A stretch of 5,499 bases of DNA, taken from assembly GCA_017504735.1 (NCBI GenBank), contig JAFVQP010000136.1, forward strand, positions 1 through 5,499, in the 5' to 3' direction. A program made the position numbers and the translations under genes. The first letter of the stretch is position 1; every line of letters starts with the position of its first letter. Positions 1 through 5,499 of the stretch are shown piece after piece. The stretch is from Clostridia bacterium. Lineage in GTDB: Bacteria > Bacillota_A > Clostridia > Christensenellales > Borkfalkiaceae. Below the pieces are notes generated by a model that saw nothing but the letters and a program-made list of their open reading frames with translations, ran no database searches and had not been told where the DNA came from.

Positions 1-387
1 ATCAAATACTTTGATAAATTCACCACCGATAATTTTACGCTTTTTCTCGGGTTCTTCCACACCTGCAAGCAAGCCCAAGAAACGTTCGGTTGCATCCACG
101 TAAATCAGGTTTGCGTCCAACTGCTTTTGAAATACTTCGACAACCTGCTCGCTTTCGCCCTTTCTCATCAAACCGTGGTTTACGTGTACACAAACGAGTT
201 GTTTGCCCACAGCTTTAATCAAAAGCGCCGCAACTACGGACGAGTCAACGCCGCCCGACAATGCCAACAATACTTTCTTATCGCCTACTTGCGCGCGGAT
301 TTCCGCAACTTGCTCTGCGATAAATTCGTCGGCAAGTGCTTTGGTGTTAATACGCGCCATGGTTTCAGGTCTTACATTGTTTTCCAT
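1..387 (-). CDS. guaA: GMP synthase, ATP-pyrophosphatase subunit/domain (partial, 3' end beyond left edge)
   Basis: This is the first 129 codons of a GMP synthase, which adenylates XMP with ATP and aminates it to GMP in the cytoplasm. The PP-loop ATP-pyrophosphatase motif SGGVDS lies at residues 44-49, followed by [12 protein letters not shown] (about 68-78) and [13 protein letters not shown] (117-129), both typical of GuaA. The odd point is what is missing. A fused GuaA of about 510-520 residues has a roughly 190-residue class I glutamine amidotransferase domain before the PP-loop, but here only about 38 residues precede the ATPase domain, and guaB lies immediately upstream. The enzyme therefore resembles the split archaeal type (GuaAb), unless an amidotransferase is encoded further downstream. 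The start ATG at 387 has an AAGGAG ribosome site at 398-403 that overlaps the guaB stop codon. The in-frame ATG at 360 has no such site. The family call is firm; the domain architecture beyond the edge is unknown. Confidence 0.93.
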   Translation of the reverse strand, partial: MENNVRPETMARINTKALADEFIAEQVAEIRAQVGDKKVLLALSGGVDSSVVAALLIKAVGKQLVCVHVNHGLMRKGESEQVVEVFQKQLDANLIYVDATERFLGLLAGVEEPEKKRKIIGGEFIKVFD

Positions 388-397
388 ATTCTTTATT

Positions 398-402
398 CTC
401 CT

Positions 403-403
<1 letters not shown>
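398..403 (-). promoter_or_regulatory. guaA ribosome binding site overlapping the guaB stop codon
   Basis: AAGGAG on the minus strand, 10 bases before the guaA ATG at 387. The guaB TAA (403-405) shares its last base with this site, so ribosomes finishing guaB are delivered to the guaA start. It settles the choice of 387 over the internal ATG at 360. Confidence 0.8.
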
Positions 404-1875
<1,472 letters not shown>

Positions 1876-1889
1876 TTAAAGATTTTTAG

Positions 1890-1941
1890 CTTAATTATAA
1901 ACAAAATGGACGAACTCCGCTATTCACGAAGCTTCATCCAT
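1890..1941 (-). terminator. Rho-independent terminator of the 1942-2550 gene
   Basis: It begins on the base after the stop codon. Reading the minus strand, ATGGATGAA, one bulged G and CTTCG form the left arm, TGAATAG is the 7-base loop, and CGGAG then TTCGTCCAT form the right arm. This gives 14 pairs (including two G-U pairs in RNA) over 1906-1941, followed by TTTTGTTTATAATT. The stem is only moderately GC-rich and the U run is interrupted, so termination may be incomplete and could allow read-through into guaB. Confidence 0.65.
1894..1899 (-). promoter_or_regulatory. Candidate -10 box for the guaB-guaA operon
   Basis: A perfect TATAAT on the minus strand, 36 bases before the guaB ATG. The hexamer at the 17-base position (1917-1922, TAGCGG) is a poor -35 match, and the extended -10 TG is one base out of register. 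The upstream part of this promoter would coincide with the terminator hairpin of the preceding gene. I saw no guanine or other riboswitch in the short leader. A single partial PurR-like GAAC is not enough to call an operator. Confidence 0.55.
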
Positions 1942-2550
1942 TTATTTGCTCATCAACGCAAGTATTTTGTCAAACTCCGCTTTTTCCCCATCTGCGAAAG
2001 TCGACGCTTGCTGCTCTTCCATTTTTCCCTTAATCATATCAACCGTTTCTTGGTCGCCATTTGTTACAGCTGCGTAGAACACAGCGATTGCCGCATTATC
2101 GAGCGGAAACCCGCCTTTCAACGTGTCAAAGGCGTAATTGACCGATTCCGCTTTTTTTCCTTGCTGATATTTTGCAACAGCAATCTTTCCGTACAAGAAA
2201 TCTTCATATTTTTTGGTTTCACTAGACAAAGTTGCTTGTTTTTCCGCGCAATACTGCGTGAAGTATTGTTCATCCTTCGTCAATTCTTCGCCGCACGATT
2301 CAATCTTTTCCTGGTTGTCACTGCCGATAGCGACTTCCATTGCATACGCCATATAGTAGGGATCTGCAAACCAATCGTATGCACGTTCCGCATAACGGAT
2401 GCTCGTTTTGTCTTGACCGAAGTCGTAACTAAGCTCCATCATCGTGGAGGGAAACGCCAGCGAAAGCATACCAAACATAAACGCAAACAGTAAAACAATT
2501 GCTGAAAACGTACTGATAAAAGCTTTTACAATCACTTTATCTACGCGCAT
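1942..2550 (-). CDS. Membrane-anchored helical protein of unknown function
   Basis: I do not recognise this 202-residue protein. Residues 1-8 are short and basic and 9-33 form one hydrophobic helix, best read as an N-terminal membrane anchor or uncleaved signal; a possible cleavage near LAFPS cannot be ruled out. The remainder, about 34-202, is hydrophilic, rich in Glu, Lys, Tyr and Ala, and looks all-helical. Segments such as YAERAYDWFADPYYMAYAME (53-72) and YEDFLYGKIAVAKYQQGKKA (115-134) have the aromatic-alanine spacing of TPR-like helical hairpins, so a protein-binding role outside the membrane is a guess. The predicted outer domain has two cysteines, Cys86 and Cys101, which could form a disulfide. 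The ATG at 2550 follows a strong AGGAGGG site at 2558-2564. It has its own promoter and terminator, so it is probably monocistronic, between guaB and a divergent lipoprotein gene. Confidence 0.85.
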   Translation of the reverse strand: MRVDKVIVKAFISTFSAIVLLFAFMFGMLSLAFPSTMMELSYDFGQDKTSIRYAERAYDWFADPYYMAYAMEVAIGSDNQEKIESCGEELTKDEQYFTQYCAEKQATLSSETKKYEDFLYGKIAVAKYQQGKKAESVNYAFDTLKGGFPLDNAAIAVFYAAVTNGDQETVDMIKGKMEEQQASTFADGEKAEFDKILALMSK

Positions 2551-2578
2551 ATAATATCCCTCCTATTTTATTTGTTCT

Positions 2579-2607
2579 ATTGTAGCACATTCAAAGCAAA
2601 AAATCAA
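2579..2607 (-). promoter_or_regulatory. Sigma-A type promoter for the 1942-2550 gene
   Basis: On the minus strand, TTGATT (2602-2607) is separated by exactly 17 bases from TACAAT (2579-2584), which is preceded by TGC to give an extended -10. Transcription would start near 2572, leaving a short leader carrying the AGGAGGG ribosome site. This is the best-formed promoter in the window. Confidence 0.8.
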
Positions 2608-2652
2608 CTGTATAAACAAAAATTATTGGGTATGTTTTTAAGTTTTTTTTAA

Positions 2653-2658
2653 TATAAT
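2653..2658 (+). promoter_or_regulatory. Candidate -10 box abutting the start of the 2664 lipoprotein gene
   Basis: A perfect TATAAT ends only five bases before the ATG at 2664, so the predicted transcription start falls on or next to the initiation codon. The hexamers 16-18 bases upstream (around 2629-2636) do not resemble TTGACA. An alternative, TATAAA at 2611-2616 with TTCAAA at 2590-2595, has a short 15-base spacer. It would give a leader of about 40 bases in which the only GAGG lies one base from the ATG. Confidence 0.45.
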
Positions 2659-2663
2659 GAGGT

Positions 2664-3368
2664 ATGGAAATTCGTTTTAAGCATTCTCGTTCATTTTTCA
2701 ATGCCCTCACCTCACTTTTTAAAAGCTTTTTACTCCTTATTACCTTGCTCATCATCGCCTTCTTTAGCGGATGTAAAAAGGAGGTGGACTACCTACCCTA
2801 CGTATCGGAATTACGTAGCAATATCCTGCTTGCAAAAACAAACGATTTTTCCTTGCGGATTTATGCTGTAAATAAGGAAAACCCCTATTCCCCCGACGGC
2901 ATCCCTCACGAATGCAATACCCGCGTTGAGGTGTATTTAGTTGCCCCTGAAGGGAATGCGGATTGTCATCTTTATTTTACGCTTGACGGGCAGGAATACG
3001 GCGGCGAAATGTCTTATGATAACGTCAAGGCGGAATATTTTTATGCCTGCACTTTAGACGTTTCTAAAGTGGAAACGCTACCTTGCCGCATTGAATATGG
3101 CAAACAAAGTCTAGAACTAAGCGCCCGCTCCATTTGCCAGGCAAACACCCTTTCCGCACAGGAAATTTTGAATAAATTAAAAAGGGTTGAAGGAGAGCTT
3201 TTTGAAAGCCTCACCGATAAATACGGCTTTGCAGGGGAAATCTATATCCGCCTTATTTACGAAGAAAATCCCTATTATTATATAGGAATTATCGATAAAA
3301 ATGGTAAAATCAACGCCTTTTTATTAAATGCGCAAACGGGGAAATTACTTGCAAAACGCGTAACTTAA
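2664..3368 (+). CDS. Predicted lipoprotein of unknown function
   Basis: This 234-residue protein is the only plus-strand gene. Its signal peptide has a basic n-region (residues 3-9, with Lys20 later), a hydrophobic core at about 21-34, and the lipobox FSGC with Cys37 as the predicted lipidation site. It should sit on the outer face of the membrane. The mature part starts KKEVDYLPYVSELRSNILLA and then looks mostly beta-rich. Five further cysteines lie at 84, 101, 129, 141 and 158, an odd number for an exported protein. A helix at about 165-185 precedes a C-terminal unit, YYYIGIIDKNG (204-214) with NAQTGKLLA (222-230), which resembles the end of PepSY-type domains, though I would not assign the family. 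No substrate or pathway can be inferred. No in-frame alternative start fits before the hydrophobic core. No well-placed ribosome site precedes the ATG, and a TATAAT ends five bases before it. It ends in the terminator at 3367-3405. Confidence 0.88.
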   Translation: MEIRFKHSRSFFNALTSLFKSFLLLITLLIIAFFSGCKKEVDYLPYVSELRSNILLAKTNDFSLRIYAVNKENPYSPDGIPHECNTRVEVYLVAPEGNADCHLYFTLDGQEYGGEMSYDNVKAEYFYACTLDVSKVETLPCRIEYGKQSLELSARSICQANTLSAQEILNKLKRVEGELFESLTDKYGFAGEIYIRLIYEENPYYYIGIIDKNGKINAFLLNAQTGKLLAKRVT

Positions 3369-3405
3369 AAAAAGGTACTCCGAAACATCTCGGAGTACCT
3401 TTTTT
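3367..3405. terminator. Bidirectional rho-independent terminator between convergent genes
   Basis: A perfect 10-base-pair stem, GGTACTCCGA (3374-3383) with TCGGAGTACC (3390-3399), closes the six-base loop AACATC. Seven A's precede it (3367-3373) and six T's follow it (3400-3405), so it has a T run on both strands. It serves the plus-strand lipoprotein gene, whose TAA overlaps its left side, and the minus-strand transporter operon, whose last stop is at 3407-3409. Confidence 0.95.
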
Positions 3406-3406
3406 A

Positions 3407-3661
3407 TTATTTTAACCATAAAAAGACAAGTAAAAACATCAAAAGCATCCCTGTAAGAATGCAACCAATCATAGGCAACATTGCACGAAAGGCACCGAGC
3501 ATCAAGGCGCGCTCTTCCTTTTTCGTCAATTTAGTGGGTTGACCGTTGTTTTTTGCTTTTTTATTCGGATCGTACCAACTAAAGCCCTCGACGTTCATAT
3601 CCGCAACCGTCGTTTCCATATCGAGGTCGTCTATTTTCTTTCGTTTTTCTTTCTTTGCCAT
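3407..3661 (-). CDS. Small C-terminally anchored membrane protein at the end of the peptide-transporter operon
   Basis: I do not recognise a named family for this 84-residue protein. Residues 1-10 are very basic (MAKKEKRKK), about 11-20 acidic, then MNVEGFSWYDP (22-32) stands out as a likely conserved motif. A second basic stretch around 44-50 precedes a single hydrophobic helix at about 63-83 that ends in LWLK, giving a cytoplasmic domain with a C-terminal anchor. It is 53 bases downstream of the OppF-type gene with no terminator between, so it is probably co-transcribed and could act at the membrane with the transporter; that is only context. Neither candidate start has a ribosome site. I prefer the ATG at 3661; an in-frame GTG at 3670 would add three residues. 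From memory, small clostridial membrane proteins carry similar Met-x-Val-(Asp/Glu)-Gly-x-x-Trp motifs, but I cannot verify this. Confidence 0.8.
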   Translation of the reverse strand: MAKKEKRKKIDDLDMETTVADMNVEGFSWYDPNKKAKNNGQPTKLTKKEERALMLGAFRAMLPMIGCILTGMLLMFLLVFLWLK

Positions 3662-3714
3662 ATCGTTCACGTTTTACTTGTTAAGTTTCTCTTCGCTATC
3701 ATCCCGCCGATTGT

Positions 3715-4878
3715 TTAATCATACAAATGGCAAGCGCAGAAATGCCCCTCTTCCACCTCACGATATTGAGGAGTAACACTTTTACAAATCTCCATACAAT
3801 GCTCACAACGGGTGTGGAATTTACACCCTGCAGGCGGATTCACGGGAGAGGGAATATCCCCCTTCAAAATCACACGATTCATCTTCACGTGGGGATTCGG
3901 CACGGGTACAGCTGAAAACAAAGCCTTGGTGTAAGGATGCAAGGTATTGTTGAAAATACGTTCCTTTGAACCGTATTCTACCAAGCTGCCCAAATACATA
4001 ACGCCCACTTCGTCGGAAATATGCTTTACTACGGACAAATCATGCGAAATGAATACGTAGGTCAACCCCAAATCCCTTTGAAGTTCTTTCAGCATATTGA
4101 TAATCTGTGCCTGAATGGACACGTCGAGCGCGGAAACCGGCTCGTCACATACCACCAATTTCGGTTTCAATGCCAACGCGCGCGCAATGCAAATACGTTG
4201 ACGCTGACCGCCCGAAAATTCGTGCGGGTAACGATCGTAATAATGCGGCTGTAAACCGCACATTTTCATTACGTCCAATACGTAGTTCCGATACTCTTCC
4301 TTGGTCACTAATCCGTGTTCAAGCGCTGCTTCACCGATAATCGCCCCTACCGTAAGACGGGGAGAAAGACTCGCGTACGGGTCTTGGAAAATCATCTGCA
4401 TATTAGGACGAAGCTTATCAAACTGCTTATCCGATAGTTTGGTTACCTCTTGACCGTCAAACCAAACCTCACCGCCGTTTGCATTATGTAAGCGTAAAAT
4501 TGTACGCCCCATCGTCGTTTTACCGCAACCCGATTCCCCTACGATACCTAAAGTTTTCCCCTTCTTTAAAGAGAAGGAAACGTTATCAACTGCGTGCAAA
4601 AACTTGTTGGGTTTCCCCAAAAGGGTTCTGCCAACCACGAAGTTTTTCTTTAAGTTACGAAGTTCTAACAAAACGTCTTCCGCTGGTGCATTTGGATCAC
4701 GCTCAACAATCGGCGTCATCTCTTCCTCGGTCGTTTCAGAGCTTTCATCAGGGGTAGATGTATCTACAGGCACTTGCTCGGACACAGGATTTTCCGATTG
4801 TTCAACGTCAACCGCCTCTTCCACAGAAAGAACTTCCGCATCGCCTTCTTGCGGCTTATCTTTCCTTCTTGTCAACAT
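3715..4878 (-). CDS. oppF: Oligopeptide/dipeptide ABC transporter ATP-binding protein (OppF/DppF type)
   Basis: One of the two ATPases that power peptide import through an OppBC/DppBC-type permease on the inner membrane face. Numbered from the ATG at 4878 (387 residues), Walker A GESGCGKTT is at 114-122, the Q-loop Gln at 165, signature FSGGQRQR at 221-228, Walker B LVVCDEP at 241-247 with catalytic Glu246, D-loop SALD at 249-252, and switch His279. The C-terminal oligopeptide-transporter tail has Cys352, Cys358, Cys361 and Cys365, then Cys381 and Cys383; homologues bind an iron-sulfur cluster with such cysteines. The ATPase core of about 320 residues is normal, but residues 10-67 form an acidic, probably disordered extension rich in Glu, Asp, Ser, Thr and Pro. 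I chose 4878 because GGGGG lies six bases upstream (4885-4889); ATG 4893 would add five residues. The start overlaps the previous gene by 23 bases, implying coupled translation. DppF and OppF cannot be separated here. Confidence 0.93.
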   Translation of the reverse strand: MLTRRKDKPQEGDAEVLSVEEAVDVEQSENPVSEQVPVDTSTPDESSETTEEEMTPIVERDPNAPAEDVLLELRNLKKNFVVGRTLLGKPNKFLHAVDNVSFSLKKGKTLGIVGESGCGKTTMGRTILRLHNANGGEVWFDGQEVTKLSDKQFDKLRPNMQMIFQDPYASLSPRLTVGAIIGEAALEHGLVTKEEYRNYVLDVMKMCGLQPHYYDRYPHEFSGGQRQRICIARALALKPKLVVCDEPVSALDVSIQAQIINMLKELQRDLGLTYVFISHDLSVVKHISDEVGVMYLGSLVEYGSKERIFNNTLHPYTKALFSAVPVPNPHVKMNRVILKGDIPSPVNPPAGCKFHTRCEHCMEICKSVTPQYREVEEGHFCACHLYD

Positions 4879-5499
4879 GTTCTGCCCCCGCATTATAGAA
4901 CAGCTCTTCTAAGCTAGTTGCAAACTCGCTATGAGTGGAAACAATGTTCACTTTACAGTTGGTCAAATGCTTCATACCAAACATCGCCATGGTTGCAGGA
5001 TTGCCGTTTTCTTGTGCGTCTTTGACGTTTTTCGCACGAACTTTTGCAGCCTTTTCTCTTTCTTTTGCCGCTTGAACAGCCGCTTTTGCAGCCGCTTTTG
5101 CTTCAGCTCTTGCAGCGGCTTTTTCCGCTTTCTTTGCTTTCTTCTCTGCTTTCTTAATAGCCTTTTTTTCTTTTCTCGTTAAGGGTAACTTACAATCAAC
5201 AACCGCTTCCGCCACGGGAATTTCTTCCACGGGAATATCAAGGTTTTCCAAAGTTACAGGTTCTACCGTCAAAGCAGGCGTTTCTTCCACAACGGGCGCA
5301 ACAGGTTCTGCTTCTGTTTCTTTAGATACAGTCGAAGCCGCTTCTTCCGAGGGAGTTGCTTCACTTGCATTAGCCGTTTCTACTTCCGCAGAAATAGGTT
5401 CTACCTCTTTTGCTTTACCCTTTGCTTTTTTCGCTTTCTTCGCAGCTTTTTCTTCAGCTTTTTTGGCTTCCTTAGCGGCTTTTTCTTCAGTTTCTTTCG
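4856..5499 (-). CDS. Lys/Ala/Glu-rich C-terminal region of an unidentified protein, possibly the OppD-type ATPase (partial, 5' end beyond right edge)
   Basis: The frame is open from the right edge to TAA at 4856-4858, giving 213 visible residues with no start that needs to be used; a GTG at 5290 is internal. The visible part, in order, is a Lys/Ala/Glu-rich repeat segment (about 1-32), an acidic Pro/Val/Thr/Ser-rich stretch (about 33-102), a strongly basic Lys/Ala-rich helix or coiled coil (about 103-160), and a short, more ordered tail (about 167-213) including MFGMKHLTNCKVNIVSTHSE. No ATPase, permease or binding-protein motif is visible. Position suggests the preceding transporter gene, often oppD just before oppF, carrying a long C-terminal extension, but this is inference and another gene is possible. 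Its end overlaps the oppF start by 23 bases. Confidence 0.75.
   Translation of the reverse strand, partial: KETEEKAAKEAKKAEEKAAKKAKKAKGKAKEVEPISAEVETANASEATPSEEAASTVSKETEAEPVAPVVEETPALTVEPVTLENLDIPVEEIPVAEAVVDCKLPLTRKEKKAIKKAEKKAKKAEKAAARAEAKAAAKAAVQAAKEREKAAKVRAKNVKDAQENGNPATMAMFGMKHLTNCKVNIVSTHSEFATSLEELFYNAGAEHVDKKER
4885..4889 (-). promoter_or_regulatory. Ribosome binding site that decides the oppF start
   Basis: GGGGG on the minus strand, six bases before the ATG at 4878, can pair with the anti-Shine-Dalgarno core with one G-U pair. It lies inside the coding region of the upstream gene. The earlier ATG at 4893 has only a distant GAAGAG. Confidence 0.45.
5423..5488 (-). repeat. Two tandem copies of an 11-codon Lys/Ala/Glu repeat
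   Basis: Within the partial gene, EEKAAKEAKKA (5456-5488) is followed directly by EEKAAKKAKKA (5423-5455). Ten of the eleven residues match while several codons differ at the third base, so the protein pattern is conserved more than the DNA. The array may continue past the right edge. Confidence 0.8.

Noticed and set aside
1906..2493. A 195-codon open frame on the plus strand opposite the membrane-anchored protein gene
   Set aside because: It has no promoter or ribosome site, begins within the terminator hairpin, and is antisense to a gene with well-formed expression signals.
4604..5182. Plus-strand open frames opposite the low-complexity coding region, including a Phe/Cys/Ser-rich one
   Set aside because: They are the reverse complement of Lys/Ala/Glu codons, which naturally give Phe, Leu, Ser and Cys. 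No start signals accompany them.
5290..5290. GTG at 5290 as the start of a separate 144-residue protein
   Set aside because: The frame continues open to the right edge with the same composition, and no ribosome site lies before this GTG, so it is an internal valine codon.
5423..5488. The tandem 33-base repeat as a CRISPR or mobile-element signature
   Set aside because: The copies are adjacent without spacers, in frame, and differ at third codon positions. This is a protein-level repeat.

Overview
The window looks like a chromosomal stretch of a low-to-moderate-GC Gram-positive anaerobe, probably of the class Clostridia. This rests on the Shine-Dalgarno-led genes, sigma-A type promoters with T-rich terminators, the guaB-guaA pair, a lipobox lipoprotein and an Opp/Dpp peptide-transport operon. 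The assignment is from gene style and protein similarity recalled from memory, not from a search. Nothing suggests a phage, an insertion sequence, a CRISPR array or an RNA gene. No gene-free stretch exceeds about 115 bases.

Layout, left to right. (1) Positions 1-1857, minus strand: a purine operon, guaB (IMP dehydrogenase, complete) followed 15 bases later by guaA (GMP synthase, cut by the left edge). Together they convert IMP to XMP to GMP. The guaA product starts directly with the ATP-pyrophosphatase domain and has no N-terminal glutamine amidotransferase domain. (2) Positions 1890-1941: a long hairpin terminator for the next gene, lying on top of the likely guaB promoter region. (3) Positions 1942-2550, minus: a membrane-anchored helical protein of unknown function with its own good promoter. 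(4) Positions 2664-3368, plus: an unrecognised lipoprotein, divergent from gene 3, with a TATAAT so close to its ATG that the mRNA may be leaderless. (5) Positions 3367-3405: a strong bidirectional terminator shared by the convergent units. (6) Positions 3407-5499, minus: the distal end of a peptide ABC transporter operon. It runs from an open-ended gene encoding a Lys/Ala/Glu-rich tail, through an OppF/DppF-type ATPase with an acidic N-terminal extension that overlaps the previous gene, to a small C-terminally anchored membrane protein.

Most of the window is ordinary housekeeping and transport. The points most worth a second look are the stand-alone GMP synthase ATPase domain, the oppositely charged low-complexity tails on two neighbouring transporter genes, the possible leaderless lipoprotein gene, and the terminator that overlaps the guaB promoter. 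I see no clear evidence of a novel multi-gene system.
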